Source: Globisporangium splendens (Eukaryota; Oomycota; Peronosporomycetes; Pythiales; Pythiaceae). Taken from it: 64,000 nucleotides of DNA. The notes under the pieces are model-generated. The model was given only the letters and a program-made list of their open reading frames with translations. It had not been told where the DNA came from and searched no databases. The DNA lies in assembly GCA_006386115.1 (NCBI GenBank), contig VFIW01000049.1, positions 124,001-188,000 on the forward strand, read 5' to 3'. Below, piece after piece: positions 10,261 to 21,926 of the stretch (positions are counted from its first letter, which is position 1; the number at the start of each line of letters is the position of its first letter). A program made the translations under genes and the position numbers.

Positions 10261-11760
10261 ATGAGCGATTCGCACGGTCCTCAGCAGCGCGGCGACGGAT
10301 TCTTCCGGCAGCTCACGAAGCGGTTCCACAGGAAGAAGGAGAAAGACCGCCGACAGTCCAATGCCGCCGCGTTCGACGCCATCGCCCCCGCTGTCCAGCC
10401 GCAACGAGAGCCGATACAGAGACGCCACAGTTCAATTGACGCCCTCTTAAACACGTCATCTGTTGCGGCATCCGCCGAGTCGACGTCTCTCGCACAGACG
10501 GAATGCAAACCGCAAGCACAGACAGGAAGTAAGCCTCAACCGCCGCCAACTGTAGCACCTGCTGTTGCTGTCATTCCCACCGACACCACACCCCCCGCTG
10601 CTGCTGCTGCACCGTTGTCCTCGCTGCCACAGGAACCGATCAAGCTCTTCCGCCGCTACGTTTCTGAGCCGCTTCCTGTCGAGTCGTCTGATCCTACGAT
10701 GGCGAACTTGAAAAGTGGTGACTCTACCGGAAGCAGCATCACAGGTGCGACTTCTGCCAGCGACAAGAAATTGGATAGTATGGAGGAAGAGGTCGATGAG
10801 ACCTTTGACGAGGTTAGTATCGATGACCTGGGTGTTGACAATGACGACGAAGAGAACGAGGAGAACAATGGGACTCGTCAGCTGAACCGATCGGGGAGCT
10901 CGACGTCGTCGTCGTCGTCGTCGCCAGGCAGCAACAAGAAGAAGAACCCGATCTCGGTCAAGATCGGCTTAGCGACTGCCGAGGGGCTCATGGGCCACGA
11001 CAACGAAGACCGCATCGTCGTCGAGCACAATGAGCATTTCCGCTTGTTCGCGGTCATGGACGGCCACGGAGGCAGCATGGCCGCGGATTTCGTGAAAGAG
11101 AAGTTGTTCCCCGCGATCGAGCGATGCTACGACCATGGGTTCAAGAACCAGGAGCTCTCGGACACGATCGATGCTCTGGACGACGAGTTCCAGGGCGAAG
11201 CGCAGCGCATTCAGGATATGAGCGGCGCGTGTCTGATCTGTGTGCTTCTGTACGTTGACGAAACAACGGGAACGCCGCAGACGCTCACGCTGAACGTTGG
11301 TGATTGCCGCGCGATCATGCACGAAGCCCGTGGAAAGGGCAAGAAAGACAACAAGGGATTTGGTCCAAATGGCAAGCTGTACGCGCTATCCGAAGACCAT
11401 TGCGAGGAAAATAAAAAGGAAAAAGAGCGTGTGCTTAAGAGCGGCGCGTTCATTGAGTTTGGCCGCATTGGTGGCGTGTTGGAGCCATTCCGCTCGATCG
11501 GAGATATCGACATGAAGGAGAAGGAGATGGAAGGCTGGGTCATCGCGACCCCGGAGATCAAAAGATCCCGCTTGCTCGTTGGTCGCAGCACTATGATTCT
11601 CGCGACAGACGGCGTGTGGGGATCCTTGGAGAACCAGAAGGTCATGGCGATCGCGCGAAAGTTTAGCGACAATCCGCAGGCAGCGGCAGACGCCATCCTG
11701 GAAGCATCGAGAGACGCAGGAAGCCTCGATGACATCGGTATCATCGTCGTCAAGGTGTAG
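10261..11760 (+). CDS. PP2C-type (PPM) Ser/Thr protein phosphatase
   Basis: Single exon, 499 residues. Residues 1-235 are low-complexity (basic start, then Pro/Ala-, Ser- and Asp/Glu-rich runs, and a Ser tract encoded by TCG repeats). The PPM fold follows: MGHDNED with a metal-site Asp, FAVMDGHGG (263-271) with the central metal-binding DG, SGACLICVLL, LNVGDCRA, MILATDGVWGSL and the terminal SLDDIGIIVVKV. All metal-coordinating Asp positions that I recognise are present, so it should be active. The acidic and Ser-rich N-terminus is probably regulatory. Substrates cannot be told from sequence. Confidence 0.93.
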   Translation: MSDSHGPQQRGDGFFRQLTKRFHRKKEKDRRQSNAAAFDAIAPAVQPQREPIQRRHSSIDALLNTSSVAASAESTSLAQTECKPQAQTGSKPQPPPTVAPAVAVIPTDTTPPAAAAAPLSSLPQEPIKLFRRYVSEPLPVESSDPTMANLKSGDSTGSSITGATSASDKKLDSMEEEVDETFDEVSIDDLGVDNDDEENEENNGTRQLNRSGSSTSSSSSSPGSNKKKNPISVKIGLATAEGLMGHDNEDRIVVEHNEHFRLFAVMDGHGGSMAADFVKEKLFPAIERCYDHGFKNQELSDTIDALDDEFQGEAQRIQDMSGACLICVLLYVDETTGTPQTLTLNVGDCRAIMHEARGKGKKDNKGFGPNGKLYALSEDHCEENKKEKERVLKSGAFIEFGRIGGVLEPFRSIGDIDMKEKEMEGWVIATPEIKRSRLLVGRSTMILATDGVWGSLENQKVMAIARKFSDNPQAAADAILEASRDAGSLDDIGIIVVKV

Positions 11761-12171
11761 GCAGTGAGTCAGTGAGCGAGTATGGGAGCACGCGCCACTC
11801 CCGCATTTCGAAAAATGCTATCTTCGAGAGCAAAATGTCAGCGCGTGGCGGCGGAGATGAGCGCATTCGGAGCGCTGTATGAGGTCGCAGGCGGCACCGC
11901 GACGCCAGAGTAATTCGTTGCGCTCAGAACCCATTGGCGCTGCCCCGCGCACACGACCAGCAACGCAGAGAAAGCGATAGAACCATCGCAGTGGCATGAC
12001 GAACTGCTCGTGTTTGATGATTAAGAGCTCGGGACGATGCCGTAGTGCTTTATATTCTTATCTAAGGAGACTTCAATAACCGAAGCCCAGCGTCAGAAAC
12101 AACAGGACCTTCTTCCAAGATGCGTAGATTTTTTTGTTGACGTACCTTCTTACGCACCTCACTGATTTCTC
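11761..12171. other. Short convergent intergenic region, no gene seen
   Basis: 411 nt between the 3' ends of the PP2C gene and the AIG2-like gene. No open frame of note. Confidence 0.6.
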
Positions 12172-12735
12172 TCAACCGACCACTTCTTTCCATGCGACCG
12201 CGAACTCCACGCCTGCGTCGAGCTTCGCCTGCACTTGGTCCGTCGTCTCTTTGCCGTAGACGCACTGCAGGATCGCGAGCTTGGGCGTGCGCGTGCGCGA
12301 CTTGTAGCCCACATGCAGCTCCTCCGAGTACACGGGCACGCGTGTGAGCGTGAGCAGCTCGCCTCGGACTGGCATCACGTACGCGTGCGCCAGGATCGTC
12401 TCGCCCGCGAGCTCGCCGTCCAGCAGCTCCACTTCGATCTCCTCCCGCAGATAGTACTTCTCCGCGACCGCTTCGAGGATATCGAGCGCTTCGAGGGCGT
12501 CTTTATCCACGCGGTACACCTCACCCGGCACCTTGTAGCCGTCGACCGGCGCGCGGTACATGCACGGCACGAAGCGGTCTTTCTTGAGCACCAGGTGGAA
12601 CTCCGGGTTCGCCGTCTGCGCGGCGCCGACCAGCTCCGCCTTGCCGAACGCCACGGCGGGCTTCAGGTACACGTCGTAGTTGTAGAAGCCCTGCTTGAGC
12701 GTGCCGTACACGTACACGTAGGTGTCCAGCGCCAT
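12172..12735 (-). CDS. Gamma-glutamylcyclotransferase/AIG2-like protein
   Basis: 187 residues in one exon. The N-terminal YVYGTLKQGFYN is the signature loop of the BtrG/AIG2/GGCT fold (Y-G-T-L-x-x-G). A mixed beta structure follows, and a Glu after a short hydrophobic stretch (ALDILEAVAEKYY) may be the general acid-base used by GGACT-type enzymes. Enzymes of this fold cleave gamma-glutamyl or gamma-glutamyl-epsilon-lysine compounds to 5-oxoproline. The substrate here is not predictable. A sequence resembling an oomycete initiator (minus-strand TCATTTGCGCATTC, near 12752-12765) lies just upstream of the start. Confidence 0.85.
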   Translation of the reverse strand: MALDTYVYVYGTLKQGFYNYDVYLKPAVAFGKAELVGAAQTANPEFHLVLKKDRFVPCMYRAPVDGYKVPGEVYRVDKDALEALDILEAVAEKYYLREEIEVELLDGELAGETILAHAYVMPVRGELLTLTRVPVYSEELHVGYKSRTRTPKLAILQCVYGKETTDQVQAKLDAGVEFAVAWKEVVG

Positions 12736-13182
12736 GTGGGATTCTGCGGACTCGAATGCGCAAATGACGCCTCTTTTCTCGTAGGAATGATGATGATGAG
12801 CAGCTCTTCGAGGATAGGCGCTCTATTGAAGATGTCCGCAGTACTGCATGAACATGCATCGTACCGAGGTTTTATGCTGCAAGCAGAAAAAGGTTTATTA
12901 AATTAGTAAGTCACTGCGGTGAAGTCTCAAGGCTGGTTTCCAAGAGAGGGGTGTTTTTACTGTAGCTTATACGAATGACGATTCTCAGAAGACCAATTCT
13001 GACTTTTATCAGCTTTGCGCTTGGTTCTAATGCAGTGCTTTATTGCTTCAAGGAACCCTAAACTGGAGCAAAACCCTTTTCTGTGTGTCTATAATTTCAG
13101 AGAGACTTGGCCGTCCATTGTTCGCGTCGATGACCTGCACGAAGGGTTCATTCGTTCATTCGAGCATTCTGTCGCCGTTGCA
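12736..13182. other. Divergent intergenic region, no gene seen
   Basis: 447 nt between the divergent AIG2-like and CW-domain genes. It probably contains both promoters. The frame of the CW gene stays open upstream to about 13015, so its true start could lie within this stretch. Confidence 0.5.
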
Positions 13183-15302
13183 ATGGAGCGTCCGCGCGCG
13201 TATGACCCGACGACCGACACAGGCAGCTACGACGACGAGCGCGAAGGTGTATGCGTAGTGTATATGTTTGCATCCAGTTCTGTCTCTGTGTGACTCACAC
13301 TGTGCACGTTTGCCTGTCTGTAGATGCGCTGAAGATTCAGACCGAGTTCGTGGACGTCTACCTGCTGTCGCCGCCTGAGGGTGAGGACCGCGGTATCGAG
13401 CTCAAGGACTTCACGATCATGAAGCCCAAGAACAACAAGATGCACCGCCTTGTGCGCTTCTACCCGCGCTGCGAGATCTCGTACACGGCCGCGCCGCCGC
13501 CGCCTCCGCCTGAGGAGAAGCTGGTCACGTCGCCACGCGGCACGACCACGATCCTCACGACCACGTCGCACCGCCACAACGGTGGCTTCAGCAACCCGAG
13601 TCGCAACGCCGAAGTGTTTCGGCTCAAGCGGAAACTGCTTGACGAGTACTTTGCATCAGTCAACGCGGAATTCGACGGCCAAGGCGAAGGAGGCAGTGCA
13701 GGAGGATACAACCGAGCGATGATGGAGCAACATGGTCACGGTGGCAACGCGCTGTATTCGACTAGCGATCGTGGATACATCCACACGAGCAAAGGACAAG
13801 GATACAACAGCAACCACATGCATCCTCGCTCAGCGTCGTACAGGCGACCGGACTCTCCGACATCGTCTGTGTCCTCCTACTCACCGCCTCGACCAGTGCG
13901 GCTACCAAAGTACACGCGCATCGAAGTCGGCGACGAAGACTTTATCTCCATGACGTCCACTCGGAACCCGCCAATGTCGCTCAAAGCGCGCGTGCAGTAC
14001 ATCGATTCGCTGTGGCCCGACATCGCGCCGATTGACGACGACGAGGACATTATGGACTATTACGGACTTGAGGTCGAGATCATCTCGGAAGAAGAGCGCG
14101 AGAAAGAACAGCGCGACAACGCAGCAGCTGCGCAAGAAGCGATGATGTCGCCGGAGAAAGCCACCGCCCGTACGAACGTGAGTCCTGAGAAAGCGCCAGG
14201 AGCAAATGGTGGAAATGCAGTGCCATCTCCACAGAAAAATGACGACAACGACGACGGCGAGGTGCCCGAGATGACCGTCGAGACGAGAAGCGCCGCTCTC
14301 CAGAAAATCAAAGATGCCGAGAAGAAAGTGAGCCCCGTCGCGTCCAAGCAGGACGACTGGGTGCAGTGCGACAAGTGCCAAAAGTGGCGACGCCTACCAA
14401 GTAAGTTTCCTGTTTTGTGTTTGCGCACGAGAAACGAGTATTGAGGTGTTGGTGAATAATTTACATGTGTCTTGTCGTTTTTGTTGTATCTGTAGACCAC
14501 GTCAACGTATCGGAGCTTCCTGTTACGTGGTATTGCAAAATGAACCGATGGGACAAGCGATTTAATGTACGTGGCCACTTCGAGTTATGGCACCACCCAT
14601 TGACTGCGCATTAAGTCAAACACGCTCATATCTCTGCGTTTTCTTGTATTATGCCACATTTAGAAATGCTCTATTCCTGAGGAAAAAATCGCAGTGCTCA
14701 TGAAAGAATCCGATCTGGTCGAGTACCGCGAGCGCAAGTTCACTTTGGACTTTGTGCAGCGGCTGCGGCGCATGGAAAAAGCGCTGCTACAGTACAAATA
14801 CACGGACGCCCGCGATGACGACGGCGAGCGCAAGTTTGTGCAGTGCGTGCAGTGTCTCAAGAAGCGACCGCTGCTCGGCGGCATGGATCTGTCCAAGATC
14901 GTGCAGCCGTTTGTGTGCTGGATGAACTGGGACGAACTACGCGCGAGCTGCTCGGCGCCACAGGGGGCCTTGCCGTCCCGAAATCCTGAGGCAGCCCAAG
15001 GATCCACAAATGGACATGGCGATGACGGTGCTGCTGGTGAGAAGAATCCAAAGAAAGGAGGCATGAGCAAAGCGACAGCATCCAGCGGAAAAAGCAATGG
15101 TGATCACCATGGAAGCAGCAGCAGCAGCAAGCACGATGCGTCGTCCTCATCGTCCAAGAAACCCAGCAAAAGCAGCAGCGCGAACTCGAGTTCTGCGAAA
15201 CGAAAGCCGACGTCACAGACGACAGCAGCTGCTGCCACAGATAAATCGAGCAGTGCGAGCAATGGATCGTCCAGCAATGCAAAGAAACCCAAGCGAAGGT
15301 AG
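13183..15302 (+). CDS. CW-type zinc finger protein (putative chromatin reader)
   Basis: Four exons (13183-13246, 13324-14400, 14496-14566, 14664-15302) sum to 617 codons. The CW domain, at about residues 367-420, is split over three exons. It has WVQCDKCQKWRRLP, then LPVTWYCKMNRW and the last Cys in KCSIPEE, giving the four zinc-binding Cys and the Trp residues that in other CW domains bind methylated H3K4. It is followed by a conserved helical part with two C-x2-C-type pairs (FVQCVQCLKKRP) and a Ser/Lys-rich tail of about 110 residues. The N-terminal 330 residues include a hydrophobic beta-rich block (about 25-75), a poly-Pro run, and acidic segments. The start at 13183 is the nearest ATG before the first intron; a longer N-terminus is possible. 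Confidence 0.88.
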
Positions 15303-15418
15303 TCAAGCAGTAAGGTGGTTGCCTCACGATATTCATATTGCCAAAAGAAAATCTATTTGTTGTTGTTTTTATTCCTGTTTTGTGTTGCTAGGCACAGCCG
15401 ATGATGACTCTGTCGGAC

Positions 15419-16900
15419 CTAAAGAATGTATTTCGTGAGATCCGTCTTCTCCAGCACGTTCGCGAGTCGTTGGCGCACGTACTTCTGGTCCACTTCAAAC
15501 TTGATGCCGCCCATCTTGGGTGCATGGAACGACACTTCCTCTGTGATCTTGGACACGATCGTCGCGAGGCGGCGCGCACCAATGTCGTCCGTCTGCGAGT
15601 TGACTTGCGCCGAGATCTCGGCGATTTCGTCCACGGCTTCGTCCGTGAAGCTCAGCTCGACGCCCTCGGTCGCCATGAGCGCACGCGTCTGGAGCAACAG
15701 ACTGTACTCGGTTTCCTTCAGGATGCGCACAAACTCCTTGGCGCCAAGTGGCGATAATGCCACGCGAATCGGAAGCCGTCCTTGCAACTCAGGCATCAAA
15801 TCCGATGGCTTGCAATTGTGGAACGCGCCACTCGCGATAAACAGGATGTGGTCCGTGTAGACCAATCCGTAGCGCGTGCTCACCGCACAGCCTTCCGTGA
15901 GTGCGAGCAGCTCCTTCTGCACGCCTTCGCCCTTGCGGTAGTTGCCGCCGCCACGAGACTCACCCGCGTTCGCGAGCTTGTCGATCTCGTCCAAGAAGAT
16001 GATCCCGTTGTTCTGCACTTTCTCGATCGCAGCCTTGACGACTTCATCTTCGTCGATGATGTCATCCGCTTCCTCGGCTTCCAGACGCGGGAGCACTTCC
16101 TTCACGGTCAGTCGCTGGGTCTTGCCGGCGTCACCGCTCTTTCCCGACGAGAAGCGCGACTTCATCAGACTGTCGAGATGCTGCATCATGTTTTCGATCT
16201 CAGGCGGGATCTCCATCATCTCGGGTGAGCGGCCCTTGCTGCTCTTCTTCGTCAGCGTCTTGAGCTTCACGTTCACGAAGCGATTGTCAGCTTGGCCGCT
16301 GGCGATCTGCTCGCGAAGCGACTCACGCACCGCGTCACTCGGCGTCGTTGGCCCCGAAAGGAGATCCACGAGGCGGTTAATGGCGCGCTCGCGAGCCGCC
16401 GCCGCGTGCTGCTTGGTCGCTCGGTCGCGCTCCATGTCCACAGCGACGTCCACGAGATCCTTGATCATCGACTCGGTGTTGGTGCCGTAGATGCCCACTT
16501 CCGTGTACTTGGTGGCTTCGACCTTGAGGAACGGCGAGTCCGTCATCTTGGCGAGGCGGCGCGCGATCTCCGTCTTGCCAGAGCCCGTGGGACCGCTCAT
16601 GAGGATGTTCATGGGCGAGATCTCGGCGCGCAGCACGTCGCCCTTGAGCTGGCGGCGACGCCAGCGGTTACGCAGCGCGATCGCGACGGCTTTCTTGGCG
16701 TCTTCCTGGCCCACAATGTGCTTGTTGAGCTCGCGCACAACATCTTCGGGGATCAGATCCGTGCCCCACGAGTGGCTCGAGTTGAGCACCGCGAGGCTGT
16801 CGCCACCGGCAGCAGCAGAAGAGGCGCCAGTAGTCAGGAAGCGCGCTGCCGGCGGACGCGAAGCCGCCGCACGAAGGTGCAGGAGGCTGCGCATCATCAT
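15419..16900 (-). CDS. hslU: Mitochondrial ATP-dependent protease ATPase subunit HslU (ClpY)
   Basis: AAA+ unfoldase that feeds substrates to the HslV peptidase; 493 residues from the MMM start at 16900. The first about 40 residues are Arg/Ala/Ser-rich, a typical mitochondrial presequence. Walker A is GPTGSGKT and Walker B is GIIFLDEIDK. The start of the AAA module is IPEDVVRELNKHIVGQ, as in bacterial HslU. The pore loop reads GIYG where bacteria have GYVG. The intermediate domain and C-terminal sensor region (GARRLATIVSKITEE) are complete. HslUV is retained in mitochondria of many protists. The start codon lies 176 nt from that of divergent NSE1, so the two genes share a promoter region. A frame extending upstream of 16900 begins with a non-ATG codon. 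Confidence 0.96.
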   Translation of the reverse strand: MMMRSLLHLRAAASRPPAARFLTTGASSAAAGGDSLAVLNSSHSWGTDLIPEDVVRELNKHIVGQEDAKKAVAIALRNRWRRRQLKGDVLRAEISPMNILMSGPTGSGKTEIARRLAKMTDSPFLKVEATKYTEVGIYGTNTESMIKDLVDVAVDMERDRATKQHAAAARERAINRLVDLLSGPTTPSDAVRESLREQIASGQADNRFVNVKLKTLTKKSSKGRSPEMMEIPPEIENMMQHLDSLMKSRFSSGKSGDAGKTQRLTVKEVLPRLEAEEADDIIDEDEVVKAAIEKVQNNGIIFLDEIDKLANAGESRGGGNYRKGEGVQKELLALTEGCAVSTRYGLVYTDHILFIASGAFHNCKPSDLMPELQGRLPIRVALSPLGAKEFVRILKETEYSLLLQTRALMATEGVELSFTDEAVDEIAEISAQVNSQTDDIGARRLATIVSKITEEVSFHAPKMGGIKFEVDQKYVRQRLANVLEKTDLTKYIL

Positions 16901-17076
16901 GGTTGTCAACTCCTGGAGCTTCCAGATCCTTCGTTCCAATTGTGTCGACTCTGTGGTCTTTGTGCAGCTTCTGGTTCGTTGGTGCAACCTTCTTGCAACC
17001 TTCAGGGAACATCAGAACACTTGCCATGTTTTGTTTTGCATTTTGGCGCCATCACTTTTCGTCACCAGCGACGAAG

Positions 17077-18109
17077 ATGCTGCTGAATGACTCGGAACGC
17101 ATGCTGCTGCAGCGCCTCATGGTGCGCAAGGACAGCAACCACAATGCGCCACTGCATATGCCTATGGCATTCTAATAGAGCTCTGTAATATGCAAATCTC
17201 TCTGTTACGTGGAATGCGCAGGCGGCTGGCGCGATGGAAGAGGTCCAAGTGCGAAGGCTAGCCAAGAAGCTCACGGGAGAAGGTGCGACGGTGTTTATTT
17301 GGGCAGACTGCGTATTGACACAAGACTGACGTCGTATCGCTTGCACTATTGCTTTGACGTAGAAATGAGCAAGAGCGATGTGGACGAGATGGTCAACAAA
17401 ATCGCAGCGACGATCCGCGGGTTCGCGCTCGACGTGCGCCGCGGCGTCTACGACGACGGCAAGATGTATGTGGCGATTGTGAACACGGTATCCGTTCCTG
17501 ATTGCCCATATTTCTTACTTGGTGGATATGGAGGCGAGGATACTGACAGGCTCTTGTGAGTGTTTGATTTGTGATGCATCAATAGAGCAGCGATGCGCTG
17601 ACGGCGTTCAGCAGCAACTTTAAACCCTGGGAGATCGTGTTTCTCCGCAAAGCCATCGAAGAAATCGTCGAGAGGTTCGTGAATGGTGCACCACACCCCC
17701 TAGTTGTATCTGTTATTTACAATGAGATTTGCTTTCTATTAGTGAGGGCGGTGCGGTGCATGAGGCGGATCTGATCAACCTGCGCGAGAACACGACAATC
17801 AGCGAGATTCACGAACTCATCCGGAAGCTCTTGGCGGAGAAATGGCTCGCGCCGAGTCTGCGCGCGGGCGACTCGGCAGGTCTCACACTGGGGCCGCGGA
17901 CGTACCTGGAGCTTATCGCGTTTCTGCGCGACCTCGAGATCAAAAAGTGCGCGATCTGCACGTACGAGATGCTGCAGGGCGTCGCGTGCGCCGGCGGCTG
18001 CGATACCGTGCTGCACACCACGTGCATCGACAACTTTGAGACGAAAGGACTGCAGTACAAGTGCTCCGAGTGCAAGACGCCCGTCCGCCAGAAGCAGCGT
18101 CAGCGCTAG
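17077..18109 (+). CDS. NSE1: NSE1, RING-like subunit of the SMC5/6 complex
   Basis: Five exons (17077-17121, 17222-17282, 17363-17487, 17586-17674, 17743-18109) sum to 229 codons, all with GT-AG introns. Exon order follows human NSMCE1: the helix LNDSERMLLQRLM, a short MEEVQVRRLAKKL helix, MSKSDVDEMVNKI, the conserved ALDVRRGVYDDGKMYVAIVN strand pair, the WEIVFLRKAIEEIVE helix, and a C-terminal zinc domain with CAIC, CAGGC, LHTTC and CSEC. In other eukaryotes NSE1 pairs with NSE3 and acts as the E3 ligase of the SMC5/6 genome-stability complex. The first coding exon is only 45 nt. Confidence 0.92.
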
Positions 18110-18213
18110 TACTTTTGCTTAGAAAACGACAGAAAGTCGAGTCTTCATTCCAGCTCTCTCTATTTTATACATCCACCACTTTTTCATATTCTTTTCTGCT
18201 CTTGTGGGTGTCG

Positions 18214-19006
18214 TTAAACGATATTGGATGCCTCTGGATCGTAGGGCAAGATGGCCGCCGCGACCTTGCGGTCCTCGGCGTTCAGGATGTTGAACGTCGC
18301 GCACGCGTTGACCGAGTCCAAGTACTCGACGACGATGCCGTTCACCTTGAGGAACTGCTTGATCTCCGGGTCCAGATCGTGCTGAATGCGCGCACCACAG
18401 CCGAGCACCAGGATCTCTACAACATGAGAGGAAGCACAAGAAGATTAGCTCCTTGCTCTTCTTAAGGGATAGAGATGGAAGGAGATCGTACCGATGGGCG
18501 GATTCGCGACAGTGAACACCGTCAGACTCTCCTTTGTGATCTCCTCAAAGCGCTTTGGCTTCCACAGCTGCATCGAGAAAGCAATTGCAGTTAATAATCG
18601 CGATCAACCGTGTCACATTGACAAAGTAAGTGCATCACGAAGCGTACCATGGCGATTTCAGGGTACAACGCAACACCACCGCGCATGTTCTAAAGGCAAA
18701 AGACATCGATAGCGTGTGAGCACATATCAGCAAATGGACACAGTCACCATACGTATGCAATACGCACCACGTCGTTGACCACAAAGCCGCCTTCGTCATA
18801 GTCGGTGACGGAGATCTTCGCCGTTCCATTGAGCATCTCCTGCAAACACACACAAACAACCCCATTAAGCCACAATTTCCACAACATAGCAGCATCCACA
18901 AGCGCACCTTGTGCATGTCGTGGCCGTAGTTGATCGCTCGGCGCTGGATGGTGGCGGCCGATGGGCGCACAGCCGCAGCGCGGAGACAGCGACGCAGCCC
19001 CAGCAT
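18214..19006 (-). CDS. NDUFAF3: NDUFAF3-like mitochondrial complex I assembly factor
   Basis: Five small exons (19006-18908, 18839-18768, 18689-18648, 18567-18492, 18416-18214) sum to 164 codons. The first about 25 residues are a basic, Ala/Arg-rich mitochondrial leader. The conserved core has SVTDYDEGGFVVND, the LFTVANPP-like strand (LTVFTVANPPIE), the family motif EILVLGCGARI and the nearly invariant NACATFNIL near the end. NDUFAF3 (the DUF498/Mth938 fold) helps build the matrix arm of complex I. The start is 105 nt from divergent ADAT2. Confidence 0.92.
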
Positions 19007-19111
19007 CGTTCTCTCTTTCCTTCACTGTAAAATCGCAAGGAGCTCGGTGGTGTCACTGTCTGCTTCAAATAGTAGACTGTGTCTGCGGCTTTGGTCATTG
19101 CTACTTTAGAA

Positions 19112-20015
<904 letters not shown>

Positions 20016-20131
20016 ATCCCCAGTTAGCAGCATTCTCCTGTGTTGCTGTAGTTCTATTTGCTCTGTAGGAAAACGCAAATATACATTTATAGATACCTTC
20101 TACGATCCTCACTCGTGCAGCCGCAGCAACT

Positions 20132-21220
20132 CTACGCATCCGCAGCTCTTGCCTTTTGCAACGCGCTCTTGTACGGCGGATTGATCGGCTTTTGCAGCGG
20201 CTCTTTGTGCACGTACTCAGCATCATCCAGCGGGTAGGACTGGTCGGCATCGAAGCCAAACACGTCGCCAGAGCCAAGGAACACGACGTCCACGCACACG
20301 CCGCGTTCCGCGTCCACGTTGCTGCAGTACGCGTCTTCGGTCTCATCTTCGCCGACGTACTGCAGATCTAGCAAGTTGCGCTCCATACTCGGTACATACC
20401 CTTCAGGCAACTGGAAGCCTTCGCACACCACAAACGCTTCGAAACTGGAATTGCGACTCGCTTTTGGCTTGGCGCACGTCACTTTGCAGAAGAAGCGACG
20501 CAATTGCGCATACAAGAGCGACACTTCTTTCCCACGGAACAACTTGGCGACAAACGCGCCGCCAGCTTCCAGCACATGCAACGAGATGTTGAGCCCCGCG
20601 AGCACGAGTTGCGCCTGCAGGTATTCGTCCAGATCGTGGAGCCCAAGCACGTCGGGTGCCCCATCGCTGACCACGACCTGCGCTTTCTTGCCCTCGAAAT
20701 GCGCGATGATCTCGTCGGCTGTCTTCTTGTGCGTGATGTCGCCCTTGAGTTGGATGACGCCGTCCAGAGGCGCCATCTCCATCAGATCCACGGCAATGAT
20801 CGTAAAGTCGTCCTCCGTCACGCCCGGCGCTTGCTTGGCGCGAAGACGCTCTGCGATCACTTGGCTCCATCCGCCCGGCGCGGCGCACAGGTCCACCACA
20901 CGAGTCACACCTACATGGAGATAGCCGCGGTCGTGCACATATGTAAGCGCGCAAGAGTATGCTTGGTCATTATTGCAATAAAGACGCACCATCGAGCAAT
21001 TGAAATGTGTCATCGAGTTGGATCAACTTGTACGCCGAGCGCGCGCGGTAGCCCTGCTGCTTGGCGATGCGGTAGTAAATGTCCTGCACAGCGAGACAAC
21101 ACGGTACAACGCAAGTGGGTGTCCATTGCGGCGGTAGCGCTGGGAGCATAGGACCATAGAGAGAGAGAGAGAGAGAGAGAGATAGCAACGCACGCGCTTG
21201 TCCTTGGACGTCTTGCCCAT
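20132..21220 (-). CDS. TRM7: tRNA 2'-O-ribose methyltransferase TRM7 (FtsJ family)
   Basis: Three exons (21220-21194, 21083-20990, 20910-20132) give 299 residues. Exon 1 encodes MGKTSKDKR, identical in style to yeast Trm7, and exon 2 continues [19 protein letters not shown]. The SAM site is [12 protein letters not shown] and the family hallmark is [16 protein letters not shown]. The K-D-K-E catalytic set is visible as K in RSAYKL, D in SDGAP, K in FVAKLFRG and E in NSSFEAF. Trm7 methylates positions 32 and 34 of tRNA anticodon loops with partner proteins. Intron 1 (21193-21084) contains a (GA) microsatellite. Confidence 0.95.
21158..21182 (+). repeat. (AG)n microsatellite in TRM7 intron 1
   Basis: About 12 perfect AG units lie inside the first TRM7 intron, close to its 5' end on the transcribed strand, where it reads as a (CT)n tract. 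Length may vary between strains. Confidence 0.95.
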
Positions 21221-21926
21221 GATGGTTTGTGTGTCAATCAGTAGCTCCATTCGCAACGAGACGGTTGCGAAAACGACGCCAACGGTTCAAAACGAGACCG
21301 TAACCGTCCAACATACTGTACCTAAGACGAAGGAACACTGCCAATAGCCGACTTTGAGAGTCCAACACGTCTCTTTGGCGCAGTATTCAGAGCAAAACCT
21401 GCACTCTTGCTGTCAACTGGCCAACACTCTTACGAGCATTCATTTACCTTCAAAGATGAATGAACCCATATACTTAATACTAAATATCCAATGTGACCTG
21501 CCATAAGAAAGACTTGTGATGACCTTGTATATAAGGCATATTTCTACATATTATATTTAATATGTGCGACGGTGCATGCTGCGACAGTGGGTTTTGGCGC
21601 CACAGCCCAGTAATAAAAGCAGATGCATCCTTCTGCTCCAGTTTGCGAGACGACACGACAGATGACGGCGTCGGAATGCATACGGGGTCTCGTAATCGCT
21701 CGCGCCTGCCGTCATCTCCGCATTCGCACTCTCGCTCGTTTACCCCACAGCAGCAGAGAGAACGTAGCACCCGCGCACTTCAACCCGCTTTCCCATATCC
21801 CAATCCGTTTGCCGTCGCAGAACGCCCGGTCGTCGTCCCCGAGCACCGCTTTAAGCGACGGAATCTAGAAGGAAAAGAGCATCGTAAAGCAGCAACACAC
21901 GCACGCACGCGCATATTGGAAGAAAA
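21221..21926. other. Divergent intergenic region, no gene seen
   Basis: 706 nt between the divergent TRM7 and coiled-coil genes; AT-rich around 21470-21560. No supported gene. Confidence 0.55.
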
